Shown in pieces: positions 22,814 through 34,500 of a stretch of 64,000 nucleotides of DNA. The notes below the pieces were generated by a model. It was not told the origin of the DNA, did no database searches, and worked only from the letters and a program-made list of their open reading frames with translations. Both the position numbers and the translations under genes were made by a program. The DNA is from Craterostigma plantagineum (Eukaryota > Streptophyta > Magnoliopsida > Lamiales > Linderniaceae), in the NCBI GenBank assembly GCA_027422505.1, contig JAPQWV010000017.1, forward strand, positions 16,369,501 to 16,433,500, given 5' to 3'. The first letter of the stretch is position 1, and every line of letters begins with the position of its first letter.

Positions 22814-24514
22814 TGTCTCTGGAATTAGAAAGAACTTACGAGCAACGAGTAAAATGCTAAAATACAACCACCAGGAATCTCCCAGGAAGATTGACTTCAC
22901 TCCTCAAATCGCTGAAATAGAGAAATCACAATCAGTCAAAAAATTAGGGACTTTGCTAATAGGTTAATCAAAAAATTGGTAAACAAGAAAAAGAGCAATC
23001 CCTTTCAGTTCCCAGATTAAGGTTTGTAGGGAGAAATCAAGGCTGAAAACTAAAGCAATTCCAAGCTTAGTATCTAGGAACCGGTCAAGAAATAAAGAAA
23101 ATCCCAATAAATAAATAAACAAATAAAACGAATCAATCCAAGTCCCAACATCGAGGAATCCAGTGGAAAAATCCCCAAAATTTTCGGGAAAAGAAACCCA
23201 AGAAGGAGAAATAACACAGATCACATCAGAATCACAACTTACAAGACAAAGAGAATGGTAACCCCAAAAGTTGAAATCCACAAAAGGGTCAAGAAATCTA
23301 ACCTCTTCGTGTTCTTCTGATCCTTTTCATTCCAAACTAGCCTACCTTCAACCGACCAATACACTTCTCTTTGCTTTCCTCGAAAGATTGGGTGTTTTTT
23401 GCACGGTACAAAGAATACAAATAAAACAGAAATTTGATGAAATAAAGACCCTGGGGATCCAATCCAAATCAAGACGCCTCAATGCAACGCATGTGGGCTG
23501 AGTGACGAAACTAAATGACAAATAAAGATTTGGGGATCAGAGAGAGAGAGACAGAGACAGAGAGAGGAAATTAGAAAGACGGTAATTTTATTGTTGTGGA
23601 CTCGGAAAAGATTAATTAACCCATTCACGGCATTGTTATTAATCATTATTAAATCATTGATTGACTTCAAAAATCAAAAGAAAGGAACAAATAAGGCAAA
23701 CCCCACAAATCAAGCAATATGATTCGTTTATGCATGAATGCGTGTGTAGTAAATTATCTGTCATTTAATTTAATATTTAAAATCTTTTAATATATTCATA
23801 TACAAGTTTTATTTGATTTTCCTTTTTATCATCTTTCTACATTACATATATGACGTATCCGGTGACTCTTTCCATTTTAAATTTTGTGTTGGAGTTTTAT
23901 TTTTTCGAAACCATAGTTTTCATTAATAAAAAAGAATTTACAGGGGGCTAAACACCCCAAGAAATTCATATGGTAACGTTCAATAGTCGAGAGTGGATAG
24001 AGCTCTCATAAAGAGAGAAACAAACCACACAAACCTAAAAGACAAAAACTAAGCCGAAAGAGAACAAAATTAATAAACAAGAACTAAAGAACATATTACA
24101 CCCCTCCATTACATATCAAACCAAGGATAAAAGCACTCTTCACTTTCTTTCATCTTCGACTTAAAACATTGTCTTCTTCGGTATTGACACTCCTACGAGA
24201 GGATAGAAAACTCCTACAAAGAGGAGACACAAACTCCAGTTTACCAACAAATACTCAATAACCAACAATTTAACAAAATATGCACGAGCCATAACCGCAC
24301 ACAGAAAATGACCAACGAAGAAGAGAATCAAAGAACCATCCAAATAAAAATGCAAAAACATCAAAGATAAGAAGCACATCACCACAAGCCTATTTCGTGA
24401 CGCAACGAGTCTCCAACTTCTATGAGCAAGGTCTATGATTTCTCCTATCGCCTTTGCATTTAGCGATTAACAGTCCAAGGCTCGAGCACGACCTGGAACA
24501 CCAAACAAAGAAAA
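22814..24514. other. 5' flank of ankyrin gene and intergenic DNA
   Basis: The first 600 bp likely hold the 5' UTR and promoter. A GA-rich microsatellite lies at about 23538-23570. The remaining AT-rich DNA has no recognisable gene. Confidence 0.45.
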
Positions 24515-24982
24515 TGTTAGGATATTATGATCCCCGATAATATAATTAGCCAAAAATGACGATAATAAATAAAAGGACAAAATATAAATTTGGACAGTGA
24601 ACACAAGATTTACGTGGTTCGATCAGAATGACCTATGTCCACAGGCCAGAGGGTATAACTTCTTTATTATGTGGAGGTAAACAAGTACACCTCGTAAGGA
24701 GTATAAGCTACAACGACTGTAAGAATAAAATTGAGCGGGCGGCCTCTCCTTTCTCCGAATGGTATCTATTCATAGGCGAATGTCTTCCTTGATCGATCAT
24801 GTTGACACAGCAAAAAAATTCTGCCCACATTTGAATGTTGAATATGGCAGCCGAAAGAAGGAGAAATTAATTTTTCCTCTTCATTTCTTGCCTTCACTCG
24901 CATGCTATCAGATAGTGACTTTTCAAAGATCTCATCTGTTAAAAATCTTCTCATTGGTTGCACATTTAGCGAGGTCACCACA
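24515..24982 (-). mobile_element. Copia-type 3' LTR remnant
   Basis: On the minus strand the LTR reads TGTGGTGACC... to ...CCTAACA. A polypurine-like tract (AAGGTGGAGATT) sits immediately outside at 24983-24995. The phrase ATTTACGTGGTTCG inside is typical of plant copia LTRs. The rest of the element lies to the right and is decayed. Confidence 0.7.
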
Positions 24983-25450
24983 AATCTCCACCTTGATTAG
25001 TAATACCTTTGTCTCCCTAGGACCTTAGAGCCTTGACGAGCTAGTTCACCCTTTCTACACACCGATCAGGTCCAAGCAACGCCTGAACTTGGTAACGGGA
25101 AGAAACTTCGTGAACATATCTGCAGAATTATATCCTTCGTGTTAATCTTCTTGATAAACAAACTCTTATCTACAACGATATCACGGATAAAATGATACTT
25201 AACATTAATATGTTTAGTCATTTCGTTATACATCTTGATCATTAGTCAAAAGCATTGCACTTGACTATACTATAAAAGAGAATAGTAATAACTCCATGAC
25301 TTTGAGTTAATTCACTAAATAACCTTTTTAACCACAAAGCTTCTTTGATCGCGTCACTAATGATCATGTATTCTGCAGTAGTAGATAACGCCACTATGTG
25401 CTGTAGAGTAGCTTTTCAGCTAACTGCACAACCTCCAATAGAAAACATAA
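24983..25450 (-). pseudogene. Copia RNase H end, decayed
   Basis: Reading the minus strand with frame jumps gives text like EYMIISDAIKEALWLKRLF and INVKYHFIRDIV, the C-terminal RNase H region of Ty1/copia polyproteins. Stops and shifts are frequent. The fragment breaks off near 25450 without reaching reverse transcriptase. Confidence 0.65.
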
Positions 25451-25715
25451 CAAGTAAGAGATCATCGTATAGCTGAGTGTATGCAAGGGTAACGGATTTT
25501 CACACACAAAACACACAGCAACGGTGTTGTCTTCATGAGTGTGTAATCGAGAGATCTGTTAGAATCGATTGTAAACACGAGCGCAAGGGAGGATGAGTGT
25601 GTAAACATCTTCAGTTACTAAGGAAACTTCAGTTGGCGGCACGTGGACGTAAGATTCAAGTGAATCCAAACCACGTAAGACTTGTGTTCGATTTATTTTC
25701 TGTTTCAGTCGTAAA

Positions 25716-26198
25716 TACGGATGGCAACAGGGCAATTATGAAGCGGGTCCACCCCAACCTAGGACCCGCCCCGTTTATTTTTTAAAGGACTGGGACCCGC
25801 CCCGCCCGCCCCGCTTCAAGAAAAACCCATCCCTCCGAGCTCTAAACCCCGAATAAGCCGAGTCTGGCAGGTCTGATCCGCTAGACCCGGTTGTTTTATT
25901 TTTTTTTTAGATTTTTTTTAAGTTCTAGTTTGATATATATTTGTATAATTAATATATTTATATTATTTATAAATATATTTCTATTTTAATAATATATAAA
26001 TATGTTTGTATAGTAATAAAATATATATAAAATATATCTCTATAATATATATATATATATATATATATAAATATTTAATATTTCTATAAATTATCAATTG
26101 GGGCAGGTTTCAGGTCGGGTTTGAAGGACCCGAGTCCCGCCCCGGACCCGGCCGGGTTGAAGGCGGGTCCGGGTTTGGACTGCCCCATTCCATGCCTA
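25716..26198. mobile_element. hAT-type MITE, CGGGTCC-rich
   Basis: The termini TACGGATGGCAACAGGGC and, reversed, TAGGCATGGAATGGGGC are related. Flanks GTCGTAAA (25708-25715) and GTCGTCAA (26199-26206) form an 8-bp duplication with one mismatch. GC-rich ends surround an AT-rich core with a (TA)n run near 26050-26070. No coding capacity is seen. Confidence 0.75.
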
Positions 26199-26352
26199 GT
26201 CGTCAACTCGAATCAGTGCTGCGAATCTCGACCAAGCAATGGTCGATCATACATCTAATCGTTTTTAAGAAATACAATACTAACATGACTTCCACTGGTA
26301 ATCGGCATTAGTCATCCATTGCATATTACCAAACAAAAGGCATGATCTTATC

Positions 26353-28896
26353 TTATGAGTTGGCTTTTAAGATCTCATCATCAGGAGAAGATTTTGGAAC
26401 TACAGATGAAGAGAGTTCCACATAGTCAAAATCCTCTGTTATTCCTGCCTGTAATATAATAGCAAAGATTCATTCAATTTATGTCAACTGCATAGAAATT
26501 ATCTCATTCTGTTAGGTGCATACCTCGTTGAAAAGATGATCGAGTTGCTCTTTTGCTTGTGGAAAGTTCTTCATACACCATTGCTGTACAATGAAGATGT
26601 TATCTGCCGACAAGGGCCAGATCGATGTATCAGAAGTGAAAATCAACAACCGAAAAAAAAAAGAACAGAACAGAAAAAGAAAAAAGGGAAAATGGAAGAA
26701 CAAAGTGAAACCTGTCCATCTATTGGCTGCATCACGAGCCACTTCAATGGCATTTTCTGCGATACGGATTCTCGACTTAGAAAAGATAAATGCTAGTTTC
26801 ATGAAAATAACCATAATGGTTACAATGTGATGTCATGTGATGATATACTCAACTCATTGCCTCGAATGTAGCCGGGTCATTGTCCGAGTATTGTGTGATT
26901 TCTTCCTGAAATTAAAAATCACTGAGTATTTATTACACTATCTCATCCAACTTTAAGCAGTACGTAGTTATTGATTCAAACCCAGACGACATAATTCAAA
27001 CAATGATTTGAGGAATGAAGAAGGAAATGTGACTGAACCTTGAGCTCACTATATTTCTGTTCTACAGCTTTAAGCTCCTCAAGTGCCTCCTCTCGTTCAT
27101 CCTAATGTAAAACGGGAAAGCGGAAAGAAGCGAACAAGTCATTCGGAAAAGAAGTACATGATGCGACTTATTTTCAAGTTCTTGAAATGCGATGTAAAAG
27201 CTATGGGCATACAGATTTCTCTCGTCCCTTCTTCAGAGAATTGCATTGGTCAATGAGTTCTGCAATCCGTTTTTCACTGCTTTGGAGATCAGCATCAAGC
27301 TTTCTCTTGATATTTCTCAGCTGTGTCGTACAGGGTTAAGTCGGGACAACCAAAACAAAGATAGATAAAGATTTATATTCTAACAAACATAGAAAATCCC
27401 ACCTGGTTACCAGCGCAACTAGGAAGACTCCAAAAATATACCTGACATTCACAAATTGATATAAAAAAAGTACAAGCCATAAAATCCATGCTTCATCTAA
27501 ATTAGAACAAGTTACATACTGAAGTTCCAATCTTGTCCTTGAATACGAGGTCATCGTCAACAAGACTCTGGATAACATCTTTCACTGACTGAGAGATGAC
27601 CCCTTTCTTAGGACCCATCTTCTCAAGTTCTTTGAGCTGAAATGTGATTTAGTTAATGATTTGAGGAGATGGATCGGCACAAAAAGAATAAGTCATCGGA
27701 ATATCAGTTCGTGAACTCAAAATAACAACATTATATCAGAAACTCAAAACCTGACAATTCAACAAATGATGGAACACAGCAAAATTAACTCAACATAATA
27801 TTTAAAATTTAGGCCTACTTTAAACCACATTATACGGCGAAAGTATTGTCTCAAGCCGTGCTTCTGAGATGATAGACCAAAAATAAATCAACTATAGTGA
27901 TGAAAATTAAGTAAGCTGCAACGATAATTAATATATGCCCAACGCTTTTAATGTGACTCTATCCACACCAACAGATCGTTCACCAGTTAATTAGATCCGC
28001 TAACTTACAGGGACAAACACAAGCAACATGAGACATATATCATGGAGGCGTGCAAGACATTGAGCTATTTGATTTGAACTTTGAAGCACTTGATACGCCG
28101 AGGACACACCAGAGTAACATATGAAAGCTGGAACCCTATCATAACTAACAGAAGGTAATAACTTATAAAGCTAAATTAAACTCCTGAGACTTACGAGGAA
28201 GAAGTCCTGTGAGTCATAGAATATCTGCAGCATTTTTTCACGTTTCTCATCAAAAGAAAGTCCTCTTTTCTTAGACTGTCCATTATCAAAACAAAAGCCA
28301 GATTATGAATGTAAATGTGACGTGTTATAGCACCAAATTATGCAGACAAAAAATGGAACATTCTGGAATCAATAGCAAAATGTTTGATGTTGTGCATCAA
28401 AGAACGAAAGCACGAACCAATAAGTTTACAGCACTCAAGCTAGCAATGGGACACAATTGAATATTTCTTTTAGCAACTAAAAAGAAAAATAACACGATGA
28501 AAATAAATTTTGGAGTCTCTCAGACGTGGTAAAACCAGTCACTGATAATATTTTTGCAGTCAAATCTTACATTCGATCATCGTCTCCAGGTACTGATGAT
28601 GATGTTCTAACCAAACAAATATGCACAATAACTCAGCAAGCATCTAGAATTCTTCGTCAAATATAGCTAACACAGTATATTGGCTGTTGATCGCTCTATC
28701 CACGCTGTATCAACCCATTGAATATATAGAACACAGAGCTAACAGACGATTAACGGCGTCTGCTTCAAAATCATAGAAACTTAGCAGCTAACAAGAAGTT
28801 GAAGCAATAAAACATCATTCTTCGATTTGAAGGGAAAGAAATGGATGAAACTATCCATCCAATAACGGGGGATTTGAAATGAGCGAAACATACCAT
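26353..28896 (-). CDS. MND1: Meiotic nuclear division protein 1 (MND1)
   Basis: Ten exons assemble in phase: 28896-28894, 28275-28195, 27636-27520, 27441-27403, 27320-27213, 27101-27039, 26905-26854, 26756-26712, 26603-26524 and 26448-26353. The product has 227 residues, close to the Arabidopsis protein. MND1 forms a heterodimer with HOP2 that stimulates RAD51/DMC1 strand exchange in meiosis. The N-terminal winged helix shows [20 protein letters not shown] and [16 protein letters not shown] coiled coil follows ([20 protein letters not shown]). The C-terminal segment has ANRWTDNIF and [17 protein letters not shown]. The first coding exon is only the ATG, directly followed by a GTATGT donor. 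No lesions were found. Confidence 0.93.
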
Positions 28897-29060
28897 TTTG
28901 AATTTGCGTGAGCTAAGACGGAGAGTTCCAATCGGTGTCAGACGCGTACTGCAGAAGCTAATGATGGGTGTTTTACATTTATGTGGAAATTATAGTTATT
29001 GAAGTTTAAAAAAGAGTGGAATTATTTCTTCTTATTCAGTATCCTTTCTGTGAGAGTATC
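28897..29060 (-). promoter_or_regulatory. MND1 5' flank
   Basis: The MND1 5' UTR and presumed core promoter are confined to a short stretch before the TATACCAACA array starts. No clear motif could be assigned. Confidence 0.35.
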
Positions 29061-30290
29061 ATGTTTAATACCTCAAACATTGAAATGATAAAAATAACCT
29101 TTATTGACATATTCAAAAAAAAAATTCAGATTATTAGACCATCAGTCGCGAATATTCTACCAACAATACATGTTATTATACCAAGAAATAAATACATGTT
29201 ATTTATACTAATAAATATAGTTATTAATACCAATAGTTATTATTACACCAAATCTAATTTAACAACATTACACATATCGTTATCACTACTATACCAAGAA
29301 ATAATGTTATTATCATTCTATAATAAGAAGTGCTCTTAACGCTTATACCATGAAAGACGATTATTATCCCAACAAAATCAAATATTATACCAACAGAATA
29401 TTCAAATATTTATACCAATATTTCACTTATTATACCAATAAAATCATTTATTATATTATTATAGCTCCACCTAATTTGTGATTGTTGTACCAACAAAAGT
29501 CCATATTATACCAACTATATTAACTTACCAACAGTGCACTAATATTATTATACCAACAGACATGTAAATTATACCACCAAATATTAATCAATATTTCCCC
29601 CCAAATATACCAACAAATGCTGAAATTATATCAACTATTTGCTAATTATATCAGAAATATTGAAGAACTAGTTTACAATTTTTATACTAATAAAGGGGGT
29701 CATTATACCAACTATTTTAACTATTGTACCAACAGTTACTAATTTTATTATACAAACAGACCTGCTTATTATACCAATGAACATTAATCGAATTTGCTCA
29801 TAAAACATACCAACAAATGCTGCGATTATAATAACACCTTTGATTATTTTACCAACAAATACTCAACAATTGATTTAGAGTTATTATACCAACAACGAAC
29901 GTAATTATACTAATACCAGCCTTGCTAATATACAAACATAATTGGAAATTATACCAACTAACTCAAACAATTATAAAAGAACTTCTTATATGTTTTATTT
30001 CCCAACCAATTCCTTATTATACCAACGAGTACCTTTATTATACCATCAACACGAGCTATTAAACCAACAAAAACTAAACGATTGTTTGGCTATTATTGTA
30101 CCAAGAAAGAACCCAATTATACTAATCTCGGTATTTGTCGTACCATAAAAATATTTTAAAAAACAATAGGATCTTCGATAGTTTTTATATACCAACAAGA
30201 TTAGAAATTAGACAAATTGTTCAAATAATTATACTTGTACTTGTGATTATTATACCAACAAACTCAACTCTAATTTTATCATTTTTCAAA
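29060..30290. repeat. Irregular array of the word ATTATACCAACA
   Basis: Well over 25 copies of (A)TTATACCAAC(A) or near variants recur at irregular 15-40-bp spacing, in one orientation, in otherwise AT-rich DNA. It is neither a simple microsatellite nor a fixed-period satellite. The array lies just upstream of MND1. No terminal repeats were identified. Confidence 0.75.
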
Positions 30291-30300
30291 CTATTTCTTG

Positions 30301-30490
30301 TAGGCATGCAATGGGGCGGGTCCAAATCCGGACCCACCAAAACCCGACCCTAATGGGGCGGATTTTTTTCAATATTCGGGTAACGGGACGGGTCTCGGGT
30401 ATCAAAGGATTCAACCCGGCCAGATCCGGGGCGGGTCTCGGGTCGCGGTGTCGGCGGGCAGCGTGAGGTCGTAGAAGCGGCGGGCAGCGA
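30301..30490. mobile_element. hAT-type MITE end, partial
   Basis: TAGGCATGCAATGGGGCGGG at 30301 matches the terminus of the element at 25716-26198. GC-rich CGGGTC words follow. No opposite terminus was found before unrelated DNA begins. Confidence 0.5.
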
Positions 30491-30539
30491 GAGTCATCGT
30501 CTGTTCGCCTTTGCCAGGTGGTTGGAGCTGGTTTAAAAC

Positions 30540-30690
30540 CAGATCTAACTCGTAGGATCTTTTTACGAGTTACGGGTTATAACTCGTATAAACGCAATAC
30601 GAGTTATCCACGTCATGCGCGGACAAGTAACTCGTGTTGGGTTAGTACGGGTTACTTAACTCGTATTCTGAACATACGAGTTTGTCTATT
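30540..30690. repeat. Array of ACGAGTTA words
   Basis: About ten copies of ACGAGTTA/TAACTCGT or close variants in both orientations lie within 150 bp. Function unknown; possibly the inside of a small element. Confidence 0.55.
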
Positions 30691-30876
30691 TTATTAATAC
30701 TTTCAATTTTATGTTTATTTTGCTAATGATTGATTTTTTTTAATTATTTTATTAAAATTACCTACTTATTTGCTACAAATAATGAATTTACTGATTTAGT
30801 GCATGTGGCTAACCGATTATCGTAACTAATACGAATTCAAGACCAGATCAAATCAAATCAAATCAACGATGAGACC

Positions 30877-31590
30877 TAGGGGTGGGCGTTCGGGTTCGGG
30901 TATTCGGGTTTTACCCGAACCCGATCGGGTTCGGGTAGTTCGGGTCGGATAGTTCGGGTTATTTTTCGGGTATCGGGTAACCCGATACCCGATAGTTGTT
31001 AATCGGGTCGGGTATCGGGTAGTAATTTACTACCCGATCGGGTTATTCGGGTACCCGATATATTTTTTTTAAAAAAAATTATTAGTTTTGTACATACATT
31101 AAAAACATATATAATACATATATCAATATATAACTTGAGTGATGTTAAAGTTTTAAATGACGACTAGTTTCTTATTTTAAGTGTATAATTAACAACTGAT
31201 AATTTATATCAATGCATAGGTCATCATAAAAATTTAAAATATATTCTCAAAATTTTTATTAATGTATAATTAACAACTGATAATTTATATCAATGTATAT
31301 ATTATATTTATTGAAAACAAAATATCCAAATATTGTAAGTGATATTAATATATAACATGAATATTTTAATATTATTTAATTATAATATTTTTAGTCATAT
31401 TCTAATTAAAAATCGGGTACCCGACTACCCGACTACCCGACGTCGGGTATCCGAACCCGATATATACCCGACAAGCGGGTACCCGCCGTAAATCGGGTCG
31501 GGTTCGGGTATTGAAAATCTTAACCCGCACCCGAACTACCCGAACCCGAACTACCCGATACCCGACTACCCGACCCGATGCCCACCCCTA
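30877..31590. mobile_element. hAT-type MITE, CGGGTACCCGA-rich
   Basis: Inverted termini TAGGGGTGGGC match TAGGGGTGGGC at the other end. An exact 8-bp duplication ATGAGACC lies at 30869-30876 and 31591-31598. Arms of CGGGTA/TACCCG words of about 180-200 bp flank an AT core. Non-coding. Confidence 0.9.
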
Positions 31591-31764
31591 ATGAGACCTA
31601 ATCAAATCGAGATTGTATCACGACACATTGGATTTAATCAACGATGTGGCATGCATTACTTTTAAAGTTGCCAAGATAGGGCTGTTTGAATTGAAAGCTA
31701 AATATACAAGGAAATAAAGACAAAAAAAGAGTATAAAAGCAAGTCAAAAGACCTATTTAATAAT

Positions 31765-32169
31765 GTGCTAATTAAGTTTTAGGTCCCAAAAGATGTTTTA
31801 AGTTAGGTTTCAGGCCCCTGTCAGTAACATTTTAGGGTTAAGGATCCGATTTTTGTAAAAATTTAGAGATAATGACCTAAAATTTATGCAAGTCTATACA
31901 ATGTATTTGAACTGGTATCGGACTATCATTTTGTGTTATTACAGAACAATGAAGTGGTACTGCAGAACGATGAAGTGGTACTGCAGAACGATGAATTGGT
32001 GCTGCAGAACCATGAAGTGGTACTGCAGGTCAATGAAGTGGTACTACAGGTCCATGAAGTGGTACTGAAAAACACTTAAGTGTATCGGGTCCTTAAAACT
32101 AAAAATTTTCTGACAGGGGACTGAAACCTAAATGAAACTTATGTTGGGGCCTGACATCAAAACTGTCCC
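31765..32169. mobile_element. GGG/TCAGGCCC family element, copy B
   Basis: This 405-bp element has an exact 9-bp duplication TTTAATAAT (31756-31764 and 32170-32178). Its terminal blocks include TTTCAGGCCCCTGTCAG and GGGGCCTGACATC. Inside are six tandem units of about 20 bp built on AATGAAGTGGTACTGCAG, the reverse of the word in copies A and C. Non-coding; a short frame through the repeats is not a gene. Confidence 0.85.
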
Positions 32170-32178
32170 TTTAATAAT

Positions 32179-32622
32179 TACTGAGGTGGTCAGGCCCGTT
32201 TGTCCCATTCCTATAACGTTCAACAAGGAAGCTCAAGTATAATAAATACAAAAAATTCAAGTTGAAGACTTGAACTATCTAAGCACGAGCAACACGAACT
32301 CAACGCTTACAAAAATCAAGTCAATAAGGCGAAAATCGAAATCGAAATCGAATGTGAAGCCTCTCAAAGACACAAGACTGGCTAAGGTTTTGTTCTTTAC
32401 TCCAACGGACTATAAAAATTATTGAAGTAGACAGACATAAAAAGTTGTCCAAGTGTTTGAGTTAGGAGTTTAGCTAGTTGTATATAATTGTGAGTCTAGC
32501 TAAGGAGGTTGTATGCCCGTGTGGATAAAATCGAATCTTCTAAGTGAAACCTTCCTTGAGATGAAGAATGTGAGACATATGAGATTAAGTTCCGAACTTC
32601 CATAAACTAACTCTTTGCATGC
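32179..32622. other. Intergenic DNA
   Basis: No gene or element recognised. Confidence 0.4.
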
Positions 32623-32630
32623 ATCCAAAC

Positions 32631-33253
32631 CAGTGTTTTAAAAAGCGCTGGATTGCGCGATTTGACGCGCGCTATCGCGTTTTCTTCTGTCAAAACGCAT
32701 CAATGCGTAGTAAAAAAAGCGCAATTTATTTTTCTTTTTTTATTGTTTATTTGTTTCAAAAAATAATGATGTGACAACTGATAGCGAATTTCCAGATAAA
32801 AGTAAACACTGTAACACGTGAGTTATGTTATGGTAAAACCAATAAATTTTATCAGCCCGACAAAACCTTTTATTTTTCATTTAGTTTTAAATTTTATTAC
32901 ATATTCCCATTAAAATAGAAAATGCTTTTACTTTACTGGTGTACCACATCTAATTTATTTATTGTTTTACGACGATAAAAAGACATATATCTTATATATT
33001 TTGATATTTAAATTATTTTTTAATTATTTAATGGGATGATACCACTATATAAATAGTATATTTAAACATATGTGTGTTTAACTTTATATATATATTATAG
33101 ATTGTGAAATATGAGATCATAAATAGTATAGATGTATCCTTTTTATTAAAATCGACTTGCTCGAAATACTCACGCAATACGCTACGCTATTTACGCTACA
33201 CGCTATTGAAATGAAAACGCGACGCATTGCGCAACACGCGTTTTAAAACATTG
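32631..33253. mobile_element. hAT-type MITE with GCGC-rich ends
   Basis: Termini CAGTGTTTTAAAAAGCG and, reversed, CAATGTTTTAAAACGCG are flanked by an exact 8-bp duplication ATCCAAAC (32623-32630 and 33254-33261). GCG-rich subterminal DNA surrounds an AT core. Non-coding. Confidence 0.88.
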
Positions 33254-33447
33254 ATCCAAACACATGCATACACTTCAGACACGGTAGAGACAGACCGATA
33301 TCTTCCCGTACTGAAGGCTCACTCTTTGATGAGTTGCGGTTACAATCTCTAACAAGCTAAATATTGAAAAATATTTAGAGAAGAACCGAATGTTTATTCA
33401 CCCCCTCTAAACACAGTAAGTTATTCTAACATTACATCTTTTATATC

Positions 33448-33858
33448 TATTGGCCGGAAAGAAAAATATTCGAAGATTGTGTGGTACACAATTTCCTTAA
33501 AATAGATTCGCTCCCTCAAGTATGTGTTAGCGGTTTTATCGAGCGTCTATTTCCAGGATACTTCGAAAAAACTCGGCGTTCGTTTAGCACAAAAACGACA
33601 CCGACGGCAAACGGAATAAGAACGATAGTAGAAACATTTTTTTTTTTTATGAATTAGTATTATTTTTTTTCTTCTCCTTGTGTTGTTTGTTCTAGCCTTA
33701 ATGAACCTATTTGTAGCCAAAAATTAAAATAATGTTTTTTAATTCAATGACTAAACACGTTTGAGGAGTGGTTTAAACCACTCCATTAAACCACTCCAAA
33801 AACCAACTACCCTCATTCACCTAATATATAAAATTAATATAATATAAATTATCTAACA
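33448..33858 (-). repeat. 3' LTR of the nested copia
   Basis: 411 bp, aligned end to end with 41484-42136 once the MITE is removed. It includes the shared words GAGGAGTGGTTTAAACCACTCC and AACGACACCGACGGC. The first word is itself a near-palindrome. Confidence 0.9.
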
Positions 33859-34500
33859 ATCCCCCACATGAATGAGAATTGATTATTTAATATTTCTGCT
33901 AATCTAATGATACTCTGTATAGAGGATAGTATGCTTACCATTTGAACTTCCTTCTTGTACGCACGTTTGGTTTACTGCAGTCCAGTAGAACACGATATCT
34001 TTGAACTGTCCCGCTTTTCATGTAAACGAACCCACGTACAATACACAGAGACCATTTTTTCTCTTGTTCCGTTCTCATGGTTTTGTCCATTACGGCCATG
34101 GACACGTCCTGATTCTGCGGGGTTTGTAAAGAACTAAGCCTTTCCGTTCTCCTTTTAAGCGGCCCCACTTCTCCCTAACATAGGTGACTTCTCACGTCGC
34201 GAGTAATTTCTATCAATACTCTATGATAGTCATTGAAGCATCATAATGCTGGCATTTTCCGTCATCACCGTTTCTTGACAGGAATGAGCGGGTTATCCCC
34301 ACAGTGATACCAAGTCCTAAGATTAGGTTGTCCCTTTGAACATAGATCTTGGGATCTCCAGTCACATATGTAGGATTTTCCTTCTTATCACTTCTATACT
34401 TTAAGGCTTTAAGCTCATCCCTTTCGTCAACCTTTCCACTACATCTCTATTTAATCCTTTGGTTAGATGATCCACGATGTTATTCGTAGATTTCACATAA

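Noticed and set aside
22814..22900. Upstream in-frame start for the ankyrin protein
   Set aside because: The extra 29 residues are hydrophobic and not conserved, while MSSSLDISKYAHSP matches the usual family start.
31886..32068. Small frame rich in Trp, Tyr and Met
   Set aside because: It is a translation of the 20-bp tandem units inside element B.
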